Shown: positions 39,761 to 51,273 of the stretch, one piece after another
Layout: every line of letters starts with the position of its first letter
Position numbering within the stretch: position 1 is the stretch's first letter
Origin: Ustulina deusta
Lineage: Eukaryota; Ascomycota; Sordariomycetes; Xylariales; Xylariaceae
NCBI GenBank assembly: GCA_023159155.1
Contig: JAJNNX010000028.1
Location: 434,001 to 498,000 of the forward strand
Direction: 5' to 3'
Length of the DNA stretch: 64,000 nt
The notes under the pieces: generated by a model
The model's database searches: none
Seen by the model: the letters and a program-made list of their open reading frames with translations, nothing else
Told to the model about the DNA's origin: nothing
Translations under genes and position numbers: made by a program

Positions 39761-42700
39761 TTTTTTTTTTTTTTTTAAGTAATAGTTTTAGGTTTATTTT
39801 AATAATTTGTTTTAGTTAAATATTGATTTTTTTTTTAATTAGTTTTAATATAGTTAGTATTATTAGTATAAAATTTATTTGTTTAATATTTTTTTTGTTT
39901 GGTTTGGTTTGTTTAATATTAATGTTTTTAGTATAGTTTTTTGCTATTTTTATTAAATAAAATATAATTTTATATTTTTATTTTTTAATATAGCGTTTTA
40001 GTTATATATTTAATAACTATTTGTTTTATTATATTTAATAATTATATATATGTTATTAATTTTTTTTTTTTTTTTTTACTAAAATAGATATATTTTTTTA
40101 TAGTTAGGTTTTTAGTTTTTATTATTTAAAATATTAGTAATATATTTATTATTTTTATTAGTTTTTTTTGTTTTAGTTATTAAACCTAATAATATATTAA
40201 TTATTAAACTTAATATTATACTAGCTATTTTATTAGTATATTTTAAAGTAACTATTGTTTTATTTTTAGTTGTTTTAATTATTTTATTTTTTATAATTTA
40301 ATAATAATAATCTAATTTGCTATAATTAACTTTATTTTTAATTAAAGTTTTATTATTATAAAGTATTGTTATTTTTATAGTTTAGTTAGTTTTGCTAGAA
40401 CTAGTTACTATTAATTATTTTTAGTTTTTTTTTTTATTACTTTAGGCATAATATCTAGTTTTAAATATAATTATTATTATTTTTTTAATTAATACTAGCT
40501 ATTTTTTTTTTTAGTTTTTTTAAATATTTATTAATAATTTATTTTATTATTAGTTTTAGTGCAAGCTTTTATAGCTTAAGTAATAATAAGTTTTATAATT
40601 ATATTAATAGTTATAAATTTTTAATATTTTTTTAAGTTTTGTTATATTTAAAAACTTTTATAATATAAGTTCTAATAAGTTTTTTTTATATAATATTTTT
40701 TATTATATATTTATAAGTAAAAAACTAAATATTTGCTATGTTTAGTTAAATATTTTATTTTTTAATTAGAGCTTTTATATATATTAATAAGGTTACTTTA
40801 TGTTTTATTATATTTTTTTTAAATAATTATTAAAACTATTATTATAATAAGTTTTTTTATAAAAAAATTTATTTTTTTATAGCTATTATAATAAACTTGT
40901 TTTTTATATTGCTTTATTTTTTAAAACATTAAACCTAGAAATAAATATTTGTATAGTTAATATTTTTATTTTTATAAAAAATTGTATAACTTTTGTTAGA
41001 TTTTTTGGTATATTAGGCTAAAAATATTTAATTTTTAATAGTTTTATTATTAAAAAACCTATATAAGTTATTATAAATAGCTATTTTGCTATAGTAAAAC
41101 TTTATTTTTAAATTATATTTAAATATTATTAAATAATAATAATAAACTAAGTTATATTATAAAGCGTTCTAGCTATTTATAAGTTAATATTAGTTATATT
41201 TATTAAGTTCTAACTTATAATAGTAATTTTTTATTATTATTAAATAAATCTAGACTTTTTTATTAATATAATTATTAGTTTTTTTAAATAAGCTAGTTTT
41301 TTTTTAGTTTTTGATTATTAGTAAATATAGCTTTTTAAAGTCTAAAGTTTTTATTTATAAAAATAATTGTTTAGTTTTTTATTAATTATAGTTTTATAAA
41401 AAAGTTTTTTAATTTTAGTATAAATATTATTAACAATATTATTTAATTACTATTTTTTAAGTGCTAGCTTTTTTATAAAATCTAGTTTTTTGTTTTTATT
41501 AAAAAAATAATTAAAAATATTAAAAGTTTTTTAGTTCTAGTTTAATTAAATAACTTTAATAAAAATATATTTATATATATTATTTTTATATTTAATATTT
41601 TAATAATTAAAATTATTAAAAAAAAATCATAAATTTGTTTAATTTAAATTAAAATAAGTAATATTATATATATTAATTTTATTTTAATGTTTAATTTGTT
41701 TTTTTTTAATTTTTATAATTATATTGTTATATTATAATTTATTTCAAGTATTGTTTTTTGTGCTAGTTTTAGCGTTTAGTTATAGAGTTAACATTTTTTT
41801 TTTTTTGTAGCGTAGCAAATAATAGTTATTGTTTTTAAAGCAGGGCTAAAATATTTTATATTTTTTTTTGTTCTATATTATTATATAATTATTAGGGCCT
41901 AAACTAGTAAAAAGTTAAAAATTAAAATATAATTATTTAGTTGCTAAGCTTAGCTATAATAGTTATTTAAACTTGGGTTAATAATTAAAATATAATAATT
42001 TATTAATTTTGTTTATATTAGGCTAAGTATAAAAGTATTATAGCTAAGTTTAATTTTAATATTATTATTTAAACTTTTTTAAAATATAATTTTATTAAAA
42101 TCTTATTAGTAATAAATAGTTTAATAAGCCTAAATATATATATTTTTTGCAATGTAAAGATTAAAGGTTTAGGTTGGTAGATAAGCACTACTTATTATAG
42201 CAATTCTATTACTTGTTAAAGATAATAATTATTATATAAAGTATAAATAAATGATTTTTTTTTTAAGTATGAAATTATAAAGATGTCTATTTATTTATAG
42301 ATATAATAAATATGTTTATAGCTATGTCTGATATATCTATGGTTATGCCTATTAATAATATTTAATACAAAAATATTAAAAGCTTTTAAAAGCCTTTAAA
42401 ACGCTATATAAAAATATCTAGCTAATAATATAGCAATACTAATATATATTTAGAAAAATACTTTAATAATATTATAATAAGTTTTTATTAAAATATATAA
42501 ACTTATAAAATAGTATAATATTATATTATATTAAAGCTTAAAATATTATAATATTAAAAAAAACAAAAAAACAAACAAACTAGTAAAGCCTAAAGCAAAA
42601 AAAAGCCTTTTAAACCTAAAGTTAATACTTATAACAGTTACTTTTAAAAAAAAAAACTAATTAACTATTAAATAAATAGTAAACAATTAGCTAAAAAACC

Positions 42701-43738
42701 AAAATGTTAATATTTTTAATAGTTTTAAAGCTATTAATATTAAATATAAACCAAATAAATGTTCTAAAATATTATACTTACTTAAAAAAACCTTAAACTA
42801 GTACTTTAATACTATAGTAGTTTATAAAAACTATAAATAATATTATAATAAATTTAATTATATTAATATAAAAATCTATTATATTTATATTTTTTATTTT
42901 AGTAAAAAAAAAAAAAAGCCTAGAATATATAATATATTGCAAAACTACTAAAGCTTATATAGCCAGCCTATAATATTTTATAAAATAAAACTTTAAAACA
43001 TAATAAATATATATAAATATTAAACTTAATTAATCCAAAACTTTTTAATATTTTAAAAATTCTATTAAATTATAAGCTATTATAATAAAATATACCTACT
43101 ATTCTAACCAAAAAATAAATAATACTATATATAAAAAAACATACTATAAAAAGCAAACCTAAACAAAAAAAAACAGTAAAAAAAAACTAAAAATAGTTTT
43201 TTTTTAAGTTTTAAAAAACAAAAGCAATATAATCGCTACTTTTATAAAATAAATCTAGTACTAAAAAAAACTTTTTTTTTTTTTATATATTTTTAAAACT
43301 TTAAAACAAACAATCCTAAAAATATATAAAAAACATAAAATATTAAAAATAGCTATAAAAGTAGCACTACATAACCGCTTGCCCTAGCAAGCCCTTTAAT
43401 AAAAACTAATATAAAACAAAAGCAAAAACCTAAACCTATAAACAATACTAAACAAACCTAGCAACCTAATAAAAAAACACCTAACTTTTAGCTTAAAAAA
43501 TCAAAACGTAGTAACTACAAGCAATAATATATTAAGCTTATAAAAACATAATCTAATATTATATCTAATACTATAAAAAAAATATATTTAATATAAAACT
43601 TTTATAATATTATATCCTACTATAATAAAACTAAATAAAGCTTACTATGTTTTAATACTTCTAAGGAGATTTATAATATAGTACTATAGCACCCCGTACC
43701 AATATTAAATATAATCAATCAATCAATCAATCAATCAG
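39761..43738. repeat. AT-rich RIP block ending in an (ATCA)n tail; possible LINE 3' end
   Basis: From 39,761 to about 42,300 the plus strand is T-rich with retained G; from about 42,360 to 43,700 it is A-rich with retained C, so at least two differently mutated units are present. The last 60 bp (caccccgtaccaatattaaa, then aatcaatcaatc repeats) are only lightly mutated and end in five or six ATCA copies at 43,706-43,738. Non-LTR elements in fungi commonly end in short tandem tails, which makes a plus-strand LINE 3' end plausible. No reverse transcriptase could be read. Confidence 0.4.
43706..43738. repeat. (ATCA)n microsatellite at the AT-block boundary
   Basis: Perfect tandem aatc units starting after aaatat and ending at agttatttagc. 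The base composition changes from over 80 percent A/T to ordinary directly after it. Confidence 0.8.
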
Positions 43739-44577
43739 TTATTTAGCATCTAAATCCTTAGCACATAGGTCATAGTCTTATTCTGAGGCAGGTTAGCCTT
43801 AGTGAGTGGTAGTACTCGATTTCTTGGGATTGTGGCATCGGTGCTCCCCTCTATTTCTCCTCAGTGTTTCCTTCGCTTTTTTCTTTGACTTCTTCTATCG
43901 CAGGTCTAATGGTAATAAAAGGGGTTTCCCTAGCTCTCGGTGCGCTTGGTTATTGATAAACTAGTGCTCATTACAGTTTACGAAGATGCCATATCAGGCC
44001 GGACCGTATTTGAAGGGCTCCAGCCCTACGTCCCAGGATATAATGCGATGGCCGAGCCTGCACGCAACTTCGAGGCCTAGCTATGTTAAGCATACATACG
44101 CTCCTATATGTATCCTACTAAGAGTGCAATGGGCTTCAGGAGGATCAGAGGTCAGACTCACCTTTTAATTTTATGTTCACAGAACGGGTAGAAATACGTC
44201 AAGCCGTGCCTTATATCGTCGCGACCACGATGGCGCGCCGTGAGCGAATTGACCTAGACGAAATAACGTGGCCCAGTACTGACGAGGCGTCGCTAGTTGT
44301 GTCTGTTTCAGGAGCGCAGGGAACATGTCATGTAACGAGAGGATAAGGAGGGCATTTCGCATGTTGTAGCAGAGACCGCCAGTTTATTCTAGGCTCTTTG
44401 CGAAACGACGTGTAATGCTTACAATCTACTCCATTATACCCATCCTGGCAGAACACGCCAAGATGTTCCTCGCCCTCCTCTGGGCCAATATGTTGAGAGA
44501 GAAACGACGCAACGTGTGAGCAGGTCGTGAGAGCACCACGAATAGGATACTATATCACCCCATGAGCAAATCTCGAC
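43739..44577. other. Intergenic, no gene recognised
   Basis: GC-normal sequence starting at the repeat boundary. Only short overlapping frames on both strands are present, without codon or motif support. No RNA gene or repeat was noted. Confidence 0.5.
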
Positions 44578-44832
44578 TTATTTCTTCGCCACGTGCTTCC
44601 AGTTTAGAGGACGGTTTTCGATGTAGGAGATAGGGACGATAGTCTGAGGATTACTCAGCCCTTCCATCTGTTGCGAGGCTATCATGTTGTGTATGTCTGT
44701 ATGGAACTGTGATGCAGAGAGACTGTGATCGCAGAGGACTCGAGCAAGCGCTTGCTCAGCGTGGCCCTCGGGGAAGGGCCCCAGGGTATAATATTGGGCC
44801 CCCAAGAAGTCGATAACATTTTCATGCAACAT
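44578..44832 (-). CDS. Hypothetical 84-aa protein or terminal exon fragment
   Basis: An uninterrupted minus-strand frame of 84 codons begins with ATG (MLHENVIDFLGAQYYTLG) and ends KHVAKK. A stop lies immediately upstream in frame. The sequence looks protein-like, with a balanced composition and an amphipathic middle (GHAEQALARVLCDHSL). I do not recognise the family, and there is no signal peptide or membrane segment. It could be a small gene, the last exon of a decayed gene whose 5' part was lost, or chance. Confidence 0.35.
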   Translation of the reverse strand: MLHENVIDFLGAQYYTLGPFPEGHAEQALARVLCDHSLSASQFHTDIHNMIASQQMEGLSNPQTIVPISYIENRPLNWKHVAKK

Positions 44833-46041
44833 TTCTCATACCAAAATAGCCTGGACTTCATCTCTTCTTTGTCAAGCCCGGCTTATGTTTTCTAGGCGAT
44901 GCATAAAACCACTTTCCACCGCATTATTGGTTCATATAGATGGAGCAGACATAATTACCGTGTGTTTCCTATGCGCGCGAATCAAACCGCGGCTAGAAAT
45001 TGCCAACGAAGCCATGAATTCGCGGATGCATAGAAACGTCTTTTCCCTTTCTCTTCTTTTTTGTCTTTCTTCCTCATTCTACACATCTTATTATAGTAAC
45101 CCGTCGTGATAATAAGGAAAGCCTATATACGCCCTAGTAACGACCTGCCCCACTGGTTCACCTCGAGAGTATCATTAAACATGTCGGTAGGTGGCAGGCG
45201 CTGTTATTGACATTTGGTCTATGTACATGTAAGATACTTAGACCCCCTTTCTACACTTACTGGTTCGGGGATCGGTTATCTACTCTATTGGACCCTATGC
45301 TATATCTAATATCAGACTGTTGATGATCCCCCTATCCACCTCGCACCACATAACATTATAACACATACGTTAAGCAACGGTTCCCATTGGTTGTTGTCAG
45401 GAATTTCTGATATAAAATTATACACATTAAAAGCAGAATTGTCAGCTTTCAAGCAGAAATAGAACTGTTAGATATAAAGAGTGCAGCCGGGTTACGCATT
45501 TATGCCCTACTCTAATTTCCTAGTGGATGCATGCTCAATCGGCCTATGAATTGATAGAATGGCGACGAGCTCCTTTTAGGGTCTAGTACTCCTGTGTCAT
45601 GTAAGGTTGAGCTTATAATATTAGGTTTGCACAAGAATAAGCTAGGAATTAATTTTATAGCCGTGCAAGCTAGTCCGGCAGATGCTCCTTATATGGTGTA
45701 GTTTTACGGGAAATATTAATACTGCAGTAAATTCTAGACTCCATCTATACCAAAGGGTTGATTTAATAATGAGTACCAAGATGTTGTAGTCACCGGGTAT
45801 TTTGAACTTGGGGAAGACTGGTTGGATACCTTCAAGGGTCAGGTATTTGGGAAAACTACATTTTAGATGGAAATAAATTTGGTACCGAGCGCCGGCTTCC
45901 ATTTTAATACGTGCGCTATGTGTCGGGGCCGGTAGTATGTGCTATCTAAAGTATTATAAAGATTCAAGCATATCAATCTCCAGCGACGCTCCTTTACTCT
46001 CGGAGCCATGTATTCACAGTCCCCAAAATCAACTGCTTCTT
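44833..46041. other. Intergenic and GH115 upstream region
   Basis: No convincing gene. Short frames at 44,885-45,109 and 45,642-45,902 lack support. A TATA-like tattataaag near 45,951 lies about 90 bp before the proposed GH115 start and could be its core promoter. The GH115 frame is open from an ATG at 45,937, which would add 35 residues before the signal peptide. Confidence 0.5.
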
Positions 46042-49000
46042 ATGATGGCTCATGTACTATCGGCCCTCGTGGTTGGGACACTCGCAACGGCCGCGACAGC
46101 GCTATCGGGGCCACCAACACTCACGTTCTCAGAGGGTGGTCAAGGGCTACAGCTTGGTGGCGTGGGGATTGCCCCTGACATATGGGTTTCTCAGCAGGAC
46201 TGGCCCGGCGTCATACGTGCGGCGAAGGACCTAGCAGCTGACTTTGGCCTTGTCCTTGGAACAAATGGCACAGTCACAATCATCGAATCAGCCCCCAAAC
46301 CGCAAAATCCTTCTCGGCCAATAATCATTGTCGGAAGCCTTGACCGCTCGAGTGCGGTCAGCCAACTTGTGGTCTCCAAAAAGTTAGATGCTACCAATGT
46401 AACAGGGAAATGGGAGACATTTTCTTCTCAGTTGGTGTCTGCCCCCGTCGACGGTGTTAATTCAACGGCTTTGGTTATAGCAGGGAGTGATCTGAGGGGA
46501 ACGGTGTTCGGGATCTATGATATTTCTCAGCAGATCGGGGTTTCGCCGTGGTACTGGTGGGCGGATGTCCCTCCTAGGAAACGCGAATATATCTTCGCTG
46601 AAGACAAACCCAAGACGCAAGGCCCGCCGTCGGTGAAGTTCAGAGGGATCTTCTTCAACGATGAGTCACCTGGTCTAACTGGCTGGGCAGGGGCCGTCTA
46701 CAAAATGAGCCAATACGGAAGTCCATTCGGCACACCCTTCTATAGCAGAGTGTTTGAACTGGTCTTGAGACTTGGAGGCAACTATGTCTGGCCAGCTATG
46801 TGGTCGAGTATGTTCTATTTAGACGACACCGGCAACGGGCCATTAGCTACTGAATACGGCATCTTCATGGGAACGAGCCATCACGAGCCCATGGCCAGGG
46901 CCGACAAAGAGCAGGGCCGCTTTTGTAGAGGTTCGTGGGACTGGAAGAGCAATAAGGCGAATATCCAAACCTTCATGACGGAGGATGTTCAAAGATCTAA
47001 GAACTGGTCAACGATATATACGCTTGGTATGCGTGGTTCAGGGGACGCTGCATCTGCTACATTGGACTCCAAGACACTAGAGGATGTAATTCGCTGGCAA
47101 CAGTCAGCAATTACATCCACTCTAGGAGCTGATGCACTTCAGGAAATCCCACAGGCTTGGGTAATGTACAAGGTAAGCTTTCATCTCTCGGTCTCATGTT
47201 GGCTCAAACGAGCCAAGGGATCGATAACGTATTCATCAAGACGATAGGAAGTCCCAGGCTACTGGAAAAAAGGCATGAACGTTGAAGAGCATGTAACGCT
47301 TCTATGGACGGACGATAATCGAGGAAATATTCGTCGAATTCCTATTGGAAACGAGACTGCGCGACCTGGTGGCGCCGGTATGTACTACCACTTCGATTAC
47401 GTTGGTAGTCCGCGGAATTACAAATGGATAAACACCATTCAGCTGGAGAAGACCTGGGAGCAAATGAGCCTCGCATATTATCAGGGCATCCAAAATATAT
47501 GGATAGTCAATGTCGGCGACTTGAAAGCATTGGTGAGCTAGTCTTAACCCTAGTTAGCGATCTTCTAGCAAGTTAGGATCCTGGGGAACCCGCACCAACA
47601 GAGCTCCTATACCTTGATGTAATATCTAATTTTATGTTATATAGGAACTTCCGACACATCATTTCATGGATCTGGCATACGACATGACAGCCTTGACAAG
47701 TCCGGACAGTACGGGGAAGCGGCTCTACGGATGGGCCCAACAAACATTCGGGGAAACCTTTGCCCAAAACGTCACTGATATCATGACGATCTATGGAAAG
47801 CTTGTAGCAAGGCGCAAGTACGAAGATCTTAGTATTACGCCGTTTGCCTTTTCCGCAGTCACCTATGATGAAGCGGAAAAGAATTATCAAGAATGGGAGG
47901 GTATACTCTCTCATGCTCAGGCTGTCTATGATCGATTGCCAGCAGAATCACAAGATTCTTTCTTCGAACTGGTTCTGCATCCATGCCTAGCTGGGAAGAC
48001 TGTTTTTGAGATCTACTCGAAAGCTGCTCTAGGGAAGCAATACGCAACGGAACATAGGACCAGCGCGAACACCTTGGGAAAAGATGCTAACGCGGCATTC
48101 AGTGCTGATAGTGAGATCACCAAGCGTTATCATTCTCTCAGGAATAACAAGTGGAATCACATATTGGACCAGACTCATATCGGGTACAACAACTGGCAGG
48201 AGCCTGCGAGGAACAGCATGCCTTCACTTTCGTCAGTGTCTAGCACGTCACAGACCAAAGCAAACCTCCTAGGTGTGAGCGGGCAGAGTGTCGCAAAGGC
48301 TTTTCCGGACCAGGCTACGATTACCCTTCTGCCAATGAACCCCTATATGCCCCCTTCCGAATCACGTTGGGTTGATATCTTCACTCGCGACGATGGGACT
48401 TTCTCATATACCATATCTAGCAATGTATCGTATGTGACACTCAGTAACGCGGAAGGGACCTTGACCTCACCTGGAAACCAGACAACGGCCCGGTCCGTTA
48501 TTAGTGTTGACTGGTCATTTGCTCCGAGTGGTTCTAGCACGGTCACCCTTCAGATTGTTGCGTCGGGCAAGACTGGGGTAGTCACACTACCTCTGACAAA
48601 CCCGGATGCACCGGCAGATTTCAAGGGGCATATTGAATTCAATCGTGTCGTGTCAATTGAAGCTAATCACTTCAAGCAGATTAATCAGTCATCAGGCCAA
48701 AATGTTACTTATCCATCGATTCCCAATTACGGCCGCACACTCGCCGGCGTCAAACTCTGGCCACTCACAGCAAAAAGCCAAACCCCAACAAGTGCACCAG
48801 TGCTGATATATCCGTTCTACATTTTCAGCAGTGCAGCGTCTCCAAGCATCACCGTATACCTGTCAAGTTCTGAAAATGCCAAACTCTTACATGATACTTG
48901 TGTAGGATATATATGATGTGTGTGTAAGCTGTGGTAATATTCTCGACCAATGATGTTGGATATGGGGGCAAATTAGTGAGGACAAGTGAGATATTATCCA

Positions 49001-49282
49001 GATAGTCCAAATAGGTACGCCTTCAGTATTGATAACGGAGCTCAGACTATAGTGCAACCAACTCCTGTGGGTGACCCGGGCGGTGAGCCTAGTGGATGGG
49101 ACAACGCAGTGACAATGAATGCCTGGGTGAAGACCAGCAAGATCGAGAACTTGGCGGCCGGAAGTCATCAGCTCGCTGTGTGGTTGCTGGAACCAACCAT
49201 GGTTATAACCAAGATAGTCTTGGATCTGGGAGGAGTCAAATCGAGCACGTTGGGGCCTCCAGAGAGTTTCATTAAAGGCTGA
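46042..49282 (+). CDS. Secreted GH115 xylan alpha-1,2-glucuronidase
   Basis: Predicted exons 46,042-47,172, 47,248-47,532, 47,645-48,899 and 49,002-49,282 give 983 aa in frame, the usual size for GH115. These enzymes remove (4-O-methyl)glucuronic acid from xylan. The start at 46,042 gives a clean signal peptide (MMAHVLSALVVGTLATAATA). Family blocks follow: FNDESPGLTGWA (about residue 205), WPAMWSSMFYLDD (about 250), GTSHHEPMARAD (about 276), DDNRGNIRR (about 398), YYHFDYVG (about 422), WIVNVGDLKALE, then a C-terminal beta-rich part ending LDLGGVKSSTLGPPES. Introns 1 and 2 are clear (GTAAGC..TAG and GTGAGC..TAG). Intron 3 (GTGTAG donor, CCAG acceptor) is the only in-frame choice I found and is less certain. 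The gene looks intact and sits 2.3 kb from the RIP block. Confidence 0.88.
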
Positions 49283-49536
49283 TTAATAGGGAGGGAGTTT
49301 TTATTTGGTCTGAAGAATGCCCAATGTAGTTGTTCATTCATTACCTCAGTCCTATTCTATCTGAGCACACATTTCCCCTCAGAGTCGAATGGAAGAGAAC
49401 TCCTGGGGGCTCAATCCTTGTGAATATGCTTAGTATATTCAAATACTCGTAGAGTATCAACTGCCGTTACATTGCTAATGTTATGTTAGAACATGAACCC
49501 CTATCTTGAAGTGCACTGCTGCTTCAAACCTCGCAG
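49283..49536. other. GH115 3' flank and intergenic
   Basis: About 250 bp after the GH115 stop with no recognisable gene; presumed 3' UTR and terminator region. Confidence 0.4.
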
Positions 49537-50011
49537 GAGGAGCTGCAGCGCCGACATTCCCAACAACGTCTTCAAAGACGCCAGCTATGTCATCCTATGG
49601 ACGCACAGCCACCAGAACCTACCGCAGCCCTAGGCTGATGCCGACAGGTGGATGTACATGTTGAGATTTGGAGACGGCGACGCTTTGTACCGTCACTAGC
49701 AATTTGGTGTGATGCCAAATCCCCCCGCCCACCCTACAAACAATACTTTTCTATCTTTGTCTACAAACATGTCGATTGAGGATGCCGCCACTTTTGCCTC
49801 GCAGCCAATACTCGCAGACGAAATCTCAAATAATTTGCCAGATATGATGGGCAACATGATTGCCTCCTCTAACACGAACATGAGTCCGATGGATATGAGC
49901 CAAATGGCTGCTGCCGATCCATCCATGACTATGTTCCCGCCACTTTCAATGCCTACTACCTTCTCCGCGGTCGACAGCTTGCCTACAGACTTCAACATGG
50001 GTGTGCAATAG
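49537..50011 (+). pseudogene. Fragment resembling a fungal transcription-factor C-terminus
   Basis: A frame from 49,709 to 50,011 encodes a Met/Ser/Asn/Pro/Asp-rich, low-complexity tail (for example MGNMIASSNTNMSPMDMSQM) of the kind found at the C-terminus of fungal transcriptional regulators. Just upstream, after a possible acceptor gcag at 49,533-49,536, another frame reads EELQRRHSQQRLQRR, a basic Gln-rich stretch. The two are in different frames and stops separate them, so this is a gene fragment or a gene with unresolved introns. There is no DNA-binding domain in the window. The assignment rests on composition only. Confidence 0.3.
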
Positions 50012-50990
50012 TATCGACATCAGCTTCGACAGACAGCAATGCACTCGTCTGGGGCGTTAGTGAGGGGTCCGGAGGTGCAAGATGCCCCTTGGGAGGGCAT
50101 AGGAGCTGGGTCCAGGCGGCGGCCATTTCACCAAACGGGCATTTGGGAGCAACGGAGTCTAACGATAAGACGGTAAGGGCCTGAAATATTTCGGCCGTTA
50201 GCGCAAAAAGGGCAGATGAGGAGAAAAGTGGCGTGCCAGTCAGGGTATTTAACGGCCACACAGACTGGGTCTCCAGTGTGGCATTTTCGCCTGACGGGCA
50301 CGGTCTGGCCTCAGTTAGAACTGACAAGACACTTATGCCAGTATCCCACTAGTAGGCAGGTGTCAGGTACTTGACATTTTGCCCTAGTGGTATATTTCTA
50401 CTGCCTCGGGGGGTTAGAGACGGCCATATTATGATATGGAATTTAGTCCTAGAGAAGAATAAGCCCGCGCCCGACAGGGACTTGGCAGACTCTCGTTTAT
50501 CCGAACGTATAAGAGGACTAGTATTCTCGCCGGGTGACGAGAGAATACTTTGGGTAGATTATGTTGGGACTGTGGCGGTCCGGAACCCCGATTTGCACGA
50601 GGGGAAGTCTTGCATTCAAGACAGAAAGAATACAAGGGCTTTCAATCAATACGAATCAACAAATACGACCCGAAGGTGCTATTAAGCGGGTTAGGCGCGT
50701 ATACGTTCAATCTCGACGAGGCGGTGGGAAAGACGGCAGCCGAAACATTACGACCGCAAGTCTCGTGATGTACCCCCTCCTTGGGCACCAGTGGGCGTCA
50801 GCACGGACGGCAAGTAGATTACGTGGGACAACCGCAAGGTAATCTTTCTTCCAGAAGAATTCCGGCCGGCGGAAAGAACGCTATCCTGCCGGGTGTGGGG
50901 TCACAGCGTCGCGATTGGATGCGAATCGGGACAGGTCCTGCTGTTCAAGTTCTCGGAGAAGATCACCCTAGATAGCCGAATTGATAGAGG
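50012..50990 (+). pseudogene. Decayed WD40-repeat C-terminus (NACHT-WD40 NLR-like)
   Basis: Translation across several stops and shifts gives WD40 pieces in order: NALVWG (about 50,041), WVQAAAISPNG (about 50,110), NGHTDWVSSVAFSPDGHGLA (about 50,250), DGHIMIWNLVLEKN (about 50,420) and ERIRGLVFSPGDERILWV (about 50,505). The end, ITWDNRKVIFLPEEFRP then VAIGCESGQVLLFKFSE (about 50,819-50,960), matches the capping segment typical of fungal NACHT-WD40 proteins of the HET-E/NWD type. In-frame stops (for example tag near 50,349 and 50,815) and absence of the N-terminal NACHT half show it is a relic. Such STAND proteins act in non-self recognition and turn over quickly. Confidence 0.65.
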
Positions 50991-51273
50991 CTCTGTCGGT
51001 TGTGGCTTAGAGGCAGGGAATCAGTTGGATTCCACTGTACAGCCAATAATTGAAACCAACTAAAATTAACCCGTTCTAGCCTCGTTGGCTGCATGACCAC
51101 GAGGCATGTTTATCTTTGCTGTTATATATAGATTGAAATTCTAGATTGCTAACTAGAAATACAAAAAAACCCTAAGGCTTAAATACATACAATACACTGC
51201 TAATACAGATGGTAGTTAGTGAAATCAGTGACTTTTGTTAAACCAGTGTCGCGATATTGGGTAAGCGTGGCCA
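50991..51273. other. Intergenic, no gene recognised
   Basis: About 280 bp between the WD40 relic and the stop codon of the DHA2 transporter. It is partly AT-rich and presumably contains the transporter 3' UTR. Confidence 0.4.

Noticed and set aside
1..43700. Possibility that the AT-rich block is mitochondrial DNA
   Set aside because: No mitochondrial genes, tRNAs or rRNAs; contains LTR pairs with target duplications and RIP-type mutated Ty3 pol, so it is nuclear repeat DNA.
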